From positions 186,001 through 250,000 of the forward strand of contig WHVD01000041.1 of the NCBI GenBank assembly GCA_015178975.1: a stretch of 64,000 bases of DNA, written 5' to 3'. The stretch is from Hysterangium stoloniferum. Lineage: Eukaryota; Basidiomycota; Agaricomycetes; Hysterangiales; Hysterangiaceae. The position numbers were made by a program, and so were the translations under genes. The number at the start of each line of letters is the position of its first letter. The stretch's first letter is position 1. Under the pieces are notes generated by a model that saw only the letters and a list, made by a program, of their open reading frames with translations, was not told where the DNA came from and made no database searches. This document shows positions 23,401-35,700 of the stretch, in pieces.

Positions 23401-26400
23401 GACTACGCTCACGCTATAGTTCTCACAACCTCACCTCATCTCCGGTCATCAATCGAATAACAAGCTCTTAAATCCTACCCCTGATCTACTCTCAATCATG
23501 ACCTGGCTGATCTGATGCTGATGAGACAGGGGTGCTTGCTCCCAAAAACACAATAGTTTATCATTATGAGATGCATTCGACAATATTCTCACCATTTGTG
23601 CAACAATCCAATCATTAGTTTGCCCTATTAATTGTCTTTTTAGCACTGACGGGGACGAGACCAGGTGATTAATTTCCGCCCGACAGGATGACAGGAGGCG
23701 TCTTCGCCGCTGGGTCTACGTCCTATATTTCAGCAGCTTCGCGGTCCAAATGCTCAGAGTCACCTCCCAAACTCATCCCCTCAGCAGCCGATTCATGTTC
23801 ACTCCAGACTGCACCAGATTCATGAGTCTGCCCCACTTTCGACTTGGATCCTTCATTTCTCCTGGTAAACGTAGAAAGATGCCAGAACCTATAAAGTGCT
23901 CGCTATCAACGTCTAACGACTTGCAATGTGTTTCACAAGCTAAAGAAGCCGCGACACGTCTCGAGGACGAAAAGAATTTTTTAGAGGCCAAGATTATGTC
24001 GAATAGTGTGTGGAGGGAAGGGGGGCCTACGGGTGGGTTCCGGAAATGGTTAAACCAACTTGGTGTGGTAGCTGTGGGCAGAGGTGATGCCGATGGGTGG
24101 GGACGTCAGAGTGAACGCGAACGCCTGAGGTACGTCGAGGTGCTGGTGGTTTCGCGTACCGACCTCCTCTATCCCAATTAATCGCGGGATTGGGTAATGA
24201 ATTGGCACGTATCCTATTAGGATGCAAAGAGCGTTAAATTTCGATTCAAGCAGCGAGTTGAACATTCAAATTTTAGACGAGTGAGTGTGCCGACATCGCC
24301 TTAATATCAATTCGTTTGTTGTTGCTGATTCGTCTTCCTTCGCTAAACAGTTCATTCCCCCCAGCCACCTGGACGCCACATCAAAGCGACCATCGCCTAT
24401 ATGGTCTCCATGGACAGGCCTCCAATACATCCCGCCGAGAAAGTCTAGTGTTCAGCAATATACTCGCATGGGCTCACGCTGTGGAGAATTGCTCCCGAAG
24501 CGCGGAAGACCTTGAAATTGGGGAACACACAGAAAGATGGCATGCACATGTTACACCCAGAAGGGAGGAATGAGTTGTAAATCATGGAGCGGTGATGCGA
24601 TGGAGAGTAGTCTGCTCTCAACAAAAGAGCGCTCGATTGGAAACTTACGAGTGCTACATTGAACGATGAAATAGTGCCGCTCTGTTTCACGATAACGAAT
24701 GTGTCCAAGTCGTCTGTGTATGTTGGCAGTACATCTATCTAGATATCACCTGAAATCTTGAACAAGACTCTAGTATGGCTCATTTGAAAGTTCACAACAC
24801 GCCTCAGAACGTTAAGGACAGCATCCGTTGACTTCCAAACTTCAGTCGCCCCCGTACGATTGCAGTGACACCAATTATAAGGTTCCAGAGTCCGATGGTT
24901 GTATTTCCATCTTCTCAGGCTCGAAAGGTTATAGGAACCGTGGCCTCGTCCTGTGGATCTAACCAGTGAGTATTTTGCCAATACCTATACTGGTACCAGG
25001 AAGTAATTTGCATCAGTAACAGGTATGTTGTGGAATCTCGGATAGCTACTACCTTTATGATTTGGATAGTATATTGGACAGTTGGTTTGCACATATATGA
25101 AAGCACCATTATTAGGAGTTCCAGACAACGTTCGAGGCCTTGTGCCATCTGCTATATATGCGCTTCCAATCAGAATTAGTTGTTTTGTTATGATCTTTAT
25201 ATATGCTATTTATTCGTGAACTGAACAAAGTCCCCGTCTCTTACTCTTATACCCCAGCTATCACCAGAACTAGTCCAGTAAAAGTGCCACAGTCGTCGCT
25301 TTTGGGTTGTGCAAGAGAGTTGGGAGCATGGTCCCACCTTTTCGGAAACTTACGTAGTCATGTGAAAGGGATTGTTCGAAAGGGATATTCGACAAATATG
25401 GCAAAGGGTGTGTGGTTGGATACGGCATTTTGAGAAGTGTTCGCATGAGAGACAAGTGCCATTTGATTAATATTAATCGCTCAACGGCATCTACCTTTTT
25501 GTCTTCATAAAACTAGAATAGAGCTATTGATGATGCGACAAAGGCGGATGAGGCTACACACACCACCTTGAACGTAGATGACCTACACGCGATAAACTCG
25601 GAATTTATCTTTAAAATTAACAGAACTCACTGAGTCCACGCTTGGGGGCATGTAGTTGCGCTTGGAAAGTATTCTGAAAAGTTGGCGAGTAAACCAACTC
25701 CTAGAAGACGTAGGGGTGGCTTGGGATGATACTTCAAATTCAACTTATTTGTTTAGGGTCTGATCTGACCCCCGTTACCAGCCAATAAGATGAGGGACTC
25801 TTCTTCTATGTCATTCCCTCATTATGAGTATATCTTGTGGAGTAACGGAAGGAGATCAATCACCTGATATCTCTCGATCGGAGTTGATTCAGTTCTTAGT
25901 AGTAAATTACTGGAAATGAGGTAGTACTACATAGAAACATAGCTGAAGCATTGAGAGATTCTTTGGAAGACTTCAGAGAAACATGACGGATTGTCTTGGT
26001 TTGTTAAATTTCCTGAATTTCGACGAATGTGGGCAGCTGAGAATTGTACACTAATGATAAATTGCTGGCTGAGTGTATCACAGAGAATGTTTGACGTGTA
26101 ACAGGGATGGTGGAGCCTGAGACACATCCCTTAGGACGTCGCCAAACAATGGCATTGTTCAGAACAAAAGGCGACTTCACTTGAGCATAATTCTATTTGT
26201 GTATGTTCCCTCCAGACTGCAACGAATTCGCGTTCCCTATCCACCGTTGAGCGTAGCCCATTGCCCGGAGTCAGGGCAATTCCCAAGGATAGATACTTAG
26301 CCCCGAAAGACATAAATATTTTGCATAGATCGGTTATCATTTCACACACTCTGATCATTTCACTCTAATCACTTGATACATTAACGATCGAAGTTAAAAC

Positions 26401-26502
26401 AGGAGTACTTACTGACTGACAGAATAGCCGACACCGTATCCGGAACACGGACATCCGTAGATAAAAACACAATTGAGAGTTAGGTTGGAATTTCTAATTC
26501 CG
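20407..26502. other. Gene-poor 6 kb; only unassigned short frames
   Basis: I find no family I can name. Stretches with some coding look: 21934-22182 (+), 22366-22560 (+, containing a Cys-rich patch GRCGCKGEFTCEVRVNC), 23108-23646 (-), 23750-24181 (+) and 24739-25148 (-). None shows splice-supported continuity that I could follow. The first ~200 bases should hold the promoter of the copper radical oxidase. Confidence 0.4.
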
Positions 26503-27189
26503 CTACTTGGCGTCTGCAACGGTCCCACACTTCTGACATACTCGCAGACTAGAATCATTTTTCCAACGATCAATATACGGCTTTAACTGAGTTCCCAAAT
26601 CCACACAATGAAACATTTCTTCTCGGATGATGGTAGGAGCCTTGTGAGAAACAGAGCGGCAGTACCAGCGTAATCGATCTGGTTACAAATAAGTGAATTC
26701 AGTTCCCTTGACGGGTGGTTGGTCAATACACGCACCAGTTGAGTTTTTTGGACGCTTTCGTTCCATCACGATTCCAATTGTGTCTGCAAATCTTACAGGA
26801 TTATGCGGCGTATTGGCTGAGACATAGTTCAGAACACTCCAATATTTAAATCTTGTTATCTACCAGGAAGTAAAAACATTTCGCCTTCACGGATGCTGAT
26901 ATCCTTAAATTCCTCTTCATCAACGACACGCAGAAGCATATCCCCTTTGTATTGATAAAACCATTCCTATGGTAAAAAAAAATAACATTCAAGAGAAAAA
27001 AGGTATATATCCGAGAAGACTTACCTCTGTTTCGTTCAAGTGATAGTCGTTCCTTTCATTTGGACCACCCACAGCCATGACGATAAAATCAGAGCCAGAA
27101 TACAGACAAAAGTTGTTGACTGGAGGCTTCAATAGGTCGGAATTTTCTGCGAGCCACTTCGGAAGATTCAAAGGGAGTAAGAGTGGCAT
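26503..27189 (-). CDS. BNA1: 3-hydroxyanthranilate 3,4-dioxygenase
   Basis: Four exons (27025-27189, 26864-26966, 26736-26816, 26503-26678) give 174 aa in frame, the usual length. Cupin iron ligands are present: His and Glu in [18 protein letters not shown] and His in [13 protein letters not shown]. The C-terminal Cys set of fungal and animal forms is seen in [14 protein letters not shown] and CQKCGTVA. The enzyme opens the 3-hydroxyanthranilate ring on the kynurenine route to quinolinate and NAD (family knowledge), in the cytosol. Start chosen at 27189 ([13 protein letters not shown]); an in-frame ATG 14 codons upstream would only add a non-conserved stretch. Looks intact. Confidence 0.93.
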
Positions 27190-27611
27190 GGTTGTGAGAC
27201 AAAAGTGTAGGATTAAATGCTTTGTAAGCAATTGGTAGTGATGACGCTATCTGCTTCCGGGTTAATCACTTCGGAGAGCAGCTGAACTTCTACTCAGACG
27301 CAGTGTCAGTCGGGTGGCTAATATTTTTTAGATAGGGATAGCTCAGTCTCGTTAAATTAACGCCGCGGCGAATGTTCCATATACCTGCTTAGTACATCAG
27401 GAACACCGCTCAAAAATGGTAAGAGGTTTTCACCACATTATAATCTATACAATCCGTATAATTGCTCAAATGGCATACCATGAGATTATACCTCACAATT
27501 TCAGCATTGCCATGAGCTACAATCATGGTCACCTCATGACCATGGCAATGTGAAGCGAGTATGGAACCCCTATGATAATGAGCGTTCATCAGGTGATAAG
27601 TATATCCGGTG
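27190..27611. other. Intergenic
   Basis: Upstream of BNA1. Nothing beyond short frames was seen. Confidence 0.5.
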
Positions 27612-28303
27612 TTACAGCTGTTCCGAGTACCTAAGGCGGAGTTCAAAGTTTAAAAAAAAATTCCGCTTTTGACCCACAGACAAATTGTGCTGTATCTCAG
27701 GAAAGGGACCCAATTAAGACAAAATATTTTGGAGTGTGTACTATATAGTATAGATCTATATATTTATGTATATAGTTGGCCTTATGAGATGCTATTTAAT
27801 ATTTAGTGAAATATGAGTGCAATGGCTCCCCTTCATTCAATTCTTCCTTGATTTGCATATAGTAAGCTGGTAGGACTAATACTATATATTGTGTATGAAT
27901 ATACCCTAAGCTGTGAGGCTTAATACCATCCTTTGAACAAGTTGTGCCACTTACTGTATGCACACTTGATAGTGAGTAATATAACTTGTTCAAAAGGTAG
28001 TATTAGGTCTTACAACTCAGGTGATGTTTAGATACAATACATAGTATTAATTCCACCAGCGTATATGCAAATATAGAGAGAATTGAATGAAAGGGAACCA
28101 TTGCAATGATATTTCACTGAATATTAAATAGCCTGTCATAAGGGCAAATATATACATATATACATAGATCCATACAATATCATACACATAGAATGCTATT
28201 ATGCCTTAATTGCCACTCATTCTGGAGATATGGCACAATTTGTCTGTGGCGGGATTTTTTTTGAAATTCTGAACTCCGCCTTAGGTACTCGGAACAGCTG
28301 TAA
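27612..28303. mobile_element. Foldback/MITE-like element, ~690 bp, arms ~330 bp
   Basis: The outer ends are inverted: TTACAGCTGTTCCGAGTACC at left and its complement ending at 28303, continuing through CTAAGGCGGAGTTC. Similarity between the arms runs, with mismatches, to a centre near 27955-27985 (CAAGTTGTGCCACTTACT against its diverged complement). Almost the whole element is thus one long imperfect palindrome. A TA dinucleotide lies at each edge, which would fit a Tc1/mariner-type target duplication; that is inference. No transposase frame is present. Confidence 0.75.
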
Positions 28304-31269
28304 TGCCCATTAATTCGGGGGCAACTTCATAGCGCCTTGCTATGAGCGTCATTACAAACTACTGTGATTCCACTAGAATATTTGGGATATCATTAGATAC
28401 CACAATTGTATCTTATGTAATGCCTATATAAGTTTATGTTAGAATTTACGGGTTCGAAATACGCTTGACTCGGTTTGGGTACAAAGAACGCGTTGCAAAC
28501 GTATGAAGTGTACCTAGTTTAAGTACCTACTACCGGTAATACTATACCCGGTTACCCATCAATCACATGCTACATTGTTCGCAAACCCAAAAAATCTAAT
28601 AGTTTATGTAGAAATGATATATTTAGAAGAAATTTTGATCCCTGATGGGATCGGTTCAACCAGGGTGTCCAAATGCTATTCTACACATGATCTTCCTCAC
28701 TCATTATAGTATAGGTAAAATGTGTTCCTCAAATTAATAATAAAACACGTCATTACGAAAATTAAATTACAAAACAAGCTAAATAAGTAGTAATTCAATT
28801 CAATCTACCATAGCCAGATGGGGCGACCCATCAGCACAAATAGACATGTGGTGAGCATGGGGAAAGCGCTAGCAATCGTGACATTTGCAGGTAGCGAGGC
28901 TATGTCATCCTTCAGCTGCGAAAGTATCTTGAAATGCACGGTGTTCATAACATATTCTGTAAGAATGCCGGTGGAATGGGGGAACATTTGTCTATTGCTT
29001 AGGTGAATAATATTATATACATTAGTGTGCAGCTGACATACCTTTTCCACCACAAAAATAGTTCGTTGCGTTGAGTTTCCATTTGGGCATGGCCAAAGAG
29101 ACCTAAGATGAAGCGGTAAAACTGATAATATTTGAAATGCCCTGGTTCCCCATCAGCTGAAAAGGTAGCCTTGGAAGATAGGCCAAAATAAACCTACCGC
29201 TTTGTGACTATATACAGTCAAAGTATGCATGATTCACCGTGGGTTGCCACATATGCGAGGGAAGGAATTGCGTCATCCTTCATATCACTGAGTTCAGCAT
29301 TACGCTTCTTGGTTGTGGGCACAGATCGAGCGCCATTGACGCCACTCAGCCCACGAAATGTCTGAAAAACTCCAATAATAATAAAAAGCGGGAGTATCGA
29401 AGCACTAAAAACCGACTCACACGGACAAGTAACTCATTGCGAGGAAATCCCTCAAGGAAGTTAGTGGGACTGGCGGTGTCATTTACATAAAGGAATATAG
29501 GTTTACTGCAGTTGCGGGGCGGCTACAACGAAATACAAACCTCACAGCAGGAAATTCCTGGTATGTACTATTGTCATCTCAATCTTATCATCAAATATTT
29601 TGACAGAAAATTATCAAGTTCGATACCAACTATCGCAATACAATATCTATTTAAAGTTGGGCAATGGACCCGATTATGGACCTAATGATCTTGAGTCTCA
29701 CGGTCACGGACCTCAAAAATTTGTTTGGTTCATAGCGCAACCTGACGACGCACTATAAATATTCCGTTTATGTGCTTTATTGTTGTCACATACCTCATGC
29801 ATTACATTGCCCCGGGATGCCAACCTCGAACATCTCGCGCCACTCCAGCACTATCCGACTGTCATCTCCACCACGCAATGGTATTCGTAGACGCTCGATA
29901 TCACCTGCGTTATTACCAGAGAAAAGTCCGGTTCGCCTGTAGGTTGAAAATTTCTCACCCGAAATTATCTGATGGAACTTCACGAGGACCATATCGTAAT
30001 GGTGAACAGTCTGAAAGTAAAGCGTTTAGGGAGAGAGGATCGAAATGGCATGCTTTAAGTATAGGACTCCCGCCGATTCGTACTAGTTGGCCGTAAATCC
30101 GAAGGCTTGACTTAAGAGCACGGCTGTTGTAGGTAATGCATGGTATTTTAAAAGCCGCCTTGATATGTTTCTCCTAACATCAGCCGTGCGGACGCCACCA
30201 TTTGAATACATAGGCACGGCTCATATCAAATTTGTGCCTTATATACTCGAGTGAGTACTGTCCGGCAGAGTTCGTAATGTTCTTGGTATGTTTTGCCCAA
30301 TATCAACCGTGCACGGCGGAGATGCCACAATGCAGTGTATAGGTATGCATCAGTAAAATGGTATTAAACGCTGGGAGGAGGTACCCCTATTCTGGGATGC
30401 TCCACACGCTCCACAACGTCCAGGAGCTTTCTAGAATGGGGGGATCTCCTCCGGGAGCCGTCCGGAACAAATACCATTTTACTGATGTGGCTCGTATTAA
30501 TTTTGAGTTTTATAAAATTCCCCACCTTCCTCCGGAAATTATATTTGTGAGAAAGACACGTCATGATTATGTGTCATGAGGATATTAGAGGACGCACAAA
30601 GGGTGCTAGATATATGTTGGTAAAACAGTTCCTGTTGGAAGCAATGACAAGGTTGATGATTTTCGGAACTTTCCAAGGCGTGCGGTCGAACTCATTCGTA
30701 CCAGCAATAGACGTTTTTTGGGATGATTAACGGCGAAATGAACATAATTTTATTATCATGTTTATTTGGGTAAGTAGTACTTGACAGACGATTGCAATGC
30801 ATAATAAACGTGCGGTTGAGTGATACCTACATTATAAACGGTTGTCTATGCGAAACCATGATAGTGGACAATTCTAACCTGTTAATATCAAATGTCATAG
30901 AAGGGAAATGATTGTACCCCATTGAAAAATGCACCGATCGTTGCACATGGTTATGGAGTGGTGAACGATCGCCGTGCGAGATGTACATACGGCCGTTCCG
31001 AAGAAATAGTGTCATGGTGTCGTTGACATTATCAGAACTGTCAATACTATCAACGGTGGATTATCTGGGAAGGTCATCGCGTAACCCTAATCCGGGTATT
31101 CATGTCTGCTCAAAGGATGCAGTCAATGCAGCCTCACATTTGCATCGGTCCAAGGATTGATCGGATCATTGGCAGATTCCTCTATTTCTTGATACAGGCA
31201 ATTACAATACACGGTCATGACAGTAGGAAATAAGATGATGAAAAAGTCTACTACTGTATCTGTGGTAAC
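28304..31269. other. Gene-poor; possible 7-TM protein fragment and a 140-bp hairpin
   Basis: On the minus strand at 28805-29053 a frame reads HSTGILTEYVMNTVHFKI and then FPMLTTCLFVLMGRP, vaguely like the last helices of DUF6534-type basidiomycete membrane proteins, but no full gene could be followed. Diverged direct repeats around ATCAGCCGTGCGG and ATCAACCGTGCACGG occur near 30180 and 30303. A frame at 30827-31015 (-) is unassigned. Confidence 0.35.
30348..30487. repeat. 140-bp inverted-repeat hairpin
   Basis: CATCAGTAAAATGGTATT at the left end has its exact complement at the right end, and the interior keeps partial pairing (AGGAG...CCCCTATTCT against AGAATGGGGG...CTCCT). Size and shape fit a miniature MITE or a structured RNA. 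Confidence 0.8.
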
Positions 31270-32716
31270 CTAAATTGGTACCTCGTAATTTACACATCGA
31301 GCTTCTCTTGTAATTTCAGCCTCCCTGAGGTTGAGCATCATTCTCGTTACTATTGTTACGCTCATAGCCCAGATACAGCTGGAATACGTGAGAGTCAGTG
31401 CAATGGGTAAGGTGTTATACGGATATAGTCCATACAATATACCAAGCTCTGACTCTGAAGCCTAAACAGGTAAATGATTAGTTTCGAAGTTCCGACAGGG
31501 TTTAAATGTTGATAAATTACCGGTGCAACTATCGCTACTGTCAGATTCATCCAGCCGAGGCCTTACCGAGGAAATATGTTAATTTCATAATTGGTTCAAG
31601 TAACACTTGGACCTTACCACTGATGACCTGAGAGAAACGTTAGCATCGTTGTAAATACAGGAAGAAATCAAAGAACTTACTAAGAAAAAGTACAAGCCGT
31701 CATATAAAAGTGTCCTTAGTAAGTCGTCATCACCACCTCGTGGACGACTAAGTCCATTGAAAAGAACCATCAATAAAGCGAAGAGCTCAAAGGCGACCTT
31801 CATACGAACGTTTTTTTTTGGTGAACACGTTTGTACAAAGCTTCAAGACTTTTGACTTACGGTGAGTGCCCAAACGTATTTCAATGTCGGGGGCGTATTA
31901 TCTAACGCACACGAATTCAGCTGCGGTCGGAAAAGGGCATTGGCTATAAGTCTGTCAGATACGGCTAGGAGATATGGAACTGACAACACCTACGCAGCAT
32001 TTCCCGCATGGTTAGCCCGCCAGCAATGAGAGCGGTGGTCTCAACCAAAATATAAACAGCGACAGTGACGAGCATTACAGTTCTATTGGCATTCCAAAGC
32101 TTCCAGAGCTTCAAGATAATTATGCCTGTGGACGTTGGGCGTTGAATGCGAGTGATAGGTGCTTGTTCTTAGACGAACCGTGGGATATTGCAATTGAAAT
32201 AATTAACATGCAGGGAACGAATAGCCACCATACTTTACAGCTAGAATGGTTCAGCAATTTAGACGATTTGAATTTTTCAAGCTCACAACTAGTGTTATGA
32301 GAGACAATTCTAGGAAGGGCGACGTAAATGCTCACAGTATCAGAGAGGCCCCAGGAGTTGATCCCACTCAAAGCTAAGATCTTTTAATAAACGGACGAAT
32401 TACAACAAAGGTTCTCTGAGCCCCACTTGCCGTGTGTGTTAATGATCAAAATTAGTTCAACGCCATAGCGGTTTAAAAGCAAGGCCCATTTGACGAAAGT
32501 AGCTCGCGACGGCCATATATATTTTCTTTCTTGCTCAAATGTTAACAGGTGATCATAAAGGAGAACCACCAGACCGGCAACTGATATCCTCACAGTTAGG
32601 ATCTAACGTGCACGATATAAGAAAGAAGAGCTTACCACTCAAATATCGGGTCGCACTCACCCCCTGGAAAGCAGATGCCAAAAGCTCAAACGCAGCAGCT
32701 GATGGCGAAGGCATGA
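31270..32716 (-). CDS. Multi-span membrane protein with DUF6533-type N-terminal motif, gene B
   Basis: Start ATG at 32714-32716 (MPSPSAAAFELLASAFQ), then after an intron VVLLYDHLLTFEQERKYIW, the N-terminal DUF6533 pattern of an Asp-His helix end followed by an acidic loop and W. Later exons give the helix after LKLWKLWNANRT, a long loop with SCALDNTPP, the helix-rich MKVAFELFALLMVLFNG, then LLRTLLYDGLYFFLV, and finally MMLNLREAEITREA before a stop at 31270-31272. This order is the usual plan of basidiomycete 7-TM DUF6533 proteins. Function unknown. Middle splice sites were not all fixed. It is more complete by eye than gene A. Confidence 0.7.
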
Positions 32717-35700
32717 ATATACCCTTTGACAAACAGGGCTAACATAAGAAGAATACGGAGTCCGCTGCACAGAATCTGTTCCCTCTTTAAGTCTTTCTCT
32801 ACTGAATCCGTGATGGCAGATATCCGAGCATCGCTTTATTAGTGGAATCTCACAGCGCTAATTGGCATGGAATTTCGATGTCGAAATAAGACATCGAGAA
32901 CTTGAAATGTTCCAAATACAGGGAAAAGACGATAAAAAATAATTTAAGATAATTTCACCGATAATTAAACGTTCACCCTGTGTTTCGCTAACATAGTGAC
33001 GTCGAAAGCACTGGCGCCCATTGGTAGCTTCGGCGCTATAAATAGACGGAAATGACACGAGGTATGATGCACCAATTAATATGTTAATCCCCAACTCCAG
33101 CTATGGCGGGAAAGTTCACAGGACACGAGTGTAATTCAGTGTCCTCGGTGTTGTCACCGGTTGAGTCAAAGAAGTTCTCACAAAAGCGATTTATATATAT
33201 GCATATGCATCTCTGATGAGTTGACTGATAATGACACTCGATACGATAATCAAGGGTCTTCGGCCTGATATAGATAGTAACCATGGCTCATTGGGGACCG
33301 GGATAATCATAATATCGAAAGCGCTATAAACCCCATAATCAGTGTTGTCGCGGGATAATAATATAGAACGCCTATGCACCAATCTAAAATAATAAGGTTT
33401 GCCCTTATATATAGTGACATGGAAATTCATGTGGATAAACTGAACTCAAGAATAACCTAGTGTTGAATGTTTGGACCAAACCAACTTGTCAGAGACATGG
33501 AACAGCAAATATTGTCCGCTCCAGCCAGAAAACTCTAGAAAAGCGGTGTCTAATTAGGGTTTGAGAGACTGACATCATCACGGAAGTTGTTCTTTTGGGT
33601 TACATTAAAGCTCGGGGTTCATGATGGGCAGATGATCTGCTAGTGAATCAAACTTCAGCTGAGAGCCTGAGCACGTAACATCAAGAGGATGCACGGCATC
33701 CAGCAAACAGCAAAAATAATTCAGGGGGATAATGGTAATCTTAGAAGAACTAGTGCAATGCGAGAACCCTGAGAGAACGCTGACACTTAGTGTTGATCTA
33801 GTAGCCAAGGTTTGAAGCTGTAACACATCGCGTTTTTTCTTTTCCACACTGGCAGACTGATGCAGCCTGAGCTGGAGGCGATAGTACCGTTTCGACCATC
33901 AATAGTGTATTCTCGGCGTTCGTTTCAGGGTAACTTGCAATACCATGAGACATTTTGCTGAAACATAGCCCGCAGCCCTCCTACGAGTAACACTTTACCA
34001 GTCAATATTAATTAAATCTGGCAGTCGAATGTACCCTAATGCTGTCCTGCCAGAATTTCATGTTTCAAAGATTCAGCATCGGAGGAATAAAGTATGCAAG
34101 GCTGGCGGATTGTCCGTGGATCATCCGAACCACGTTAGAAATACTTGGAAAGACGTAGCACAAGATGGCATCGTGCTAACCACATGGTATGCCTTGGCAC
34201 TTCATACACAGTAAGTGGCACAGGGAGTTGATTCATATCGGGTTTTGTGCCCAAATTAGGCGGAAGTGCCGCCATTATTACCTATGTCACATGGCGTTTA
34301 TCTATTTAATATTGTTAAGGATGTATTCGGGGAAGCTGTTGAGAGCACCAGTAACTGTTCTGATCTTAAGTTAATCTCTCACATCAGGAAAGTGGGAAGA
34401 CCAGTAAGTATGCCGTCTATATTGTCTAGAGCCATTTAGGAGAGCTACTTTCGCGAGATCCTTATTTACTAGTCGGTATAAAAGCTTACTATAGATCTAG
34501 GGAGGCTAGGGAGTCTACATAATGGGGGTAGACACACCCAAATCCCTGATGCAACTGATGATCGAAAACCACGCGTTCACCATGTATGTGTCTTCGAGTA
34601 CCCCACCCTTCTAATCGAAAACAGTAATCACTCGCTAATAAATTTGTACAGGATGAGCTCATACCACCAGCCATTATGCTGGAAAAAATATATATTCTCA
34701 GTCTACATGACTTATTCCCTAGAACAACTGCTTGAAAGCTGCTTGTTGGGCTGGAAGGCTCTTGTTGCTTCAACTGGTGTAGGAGCGCAACATAGTCTCC
34801 GACGAGTGTCCGCGAGATTCGCGAAGACAAGCGCTATTGATAAGAGTTGTCTGAATATTTGCGGAGCCTATTTCTTTGTTGCATGTTGCGCCGGGTTTGC
34901 AACAAGAATCATACGGCTTCTCGAATATGAAGAGCGATCTAAATTAAAGTAGGGGTAATAATAATACTTAACGCGCCTGCTCAGTGATCGTTACAACTAT
35001 TTTAAGCTCATCAGCCACAAATGAGGCAACAGGAATTCTATGCAGCCTTAGCATTAATTCCTCCCAAATTCCTCCTAGTAAAGGGCGGCTCACCTTGTTC
35101 ATATTAGCCTTATTTTCCACATGGCAACTCTCTCGACCACACTACAATTTTTCTCTGCAGAACAACACGCTATGTCATCAACACACGTCGATTTTTTTTT
35201 GACCCTGTCACGGCCATGAGCCACAGCAACCCCCGTTGAAGTCTTGGTTTCTAATCCATTTGATCAATTTGTAGCCTTCCCAGGCAAACAAAGTCCCCAG
35301 CACCAACGACGTTGCGCTGTCAATCAACCCTTTTCGGAAGCTAAATCAGGACCATGAGGACTAGGGAGGAAGCAGCGACGATAAGAGTAGAATTTGATGA
35401 GTATGGTTGTTATGCATAACCAAAACAATGACCGACGCGATGTAAGTCGCAAGAGCAAGGAAAACGAGAAGTATTCCAATGCTCCGTGCTGCATTTGACT
35501 CAAGCCCGTCATTTGATTCATTTTAAAAGGTATTGTTGGCTAGTGGCGGACATCACCATACTTCAACTCCCTAACGCCTAAAGTGACGCCCCCTTCCTCA
35601 CCAGGTTTCGCAACCTTCTTGAACCGCCACACCACTATAGAAGCAGAAATCACCTTTATACCTGATTGCACGCCAAGAAAATTAATGATTTTGAGGCCTC

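Noticed and set aside
26131-26358. Possible starch-binding (CBM20-like) domain on the minus strand
   Set aside because: Only a loose resemblance around a Leu-Gly turn; no aromatic binding residues in register and no flanking enzyme.
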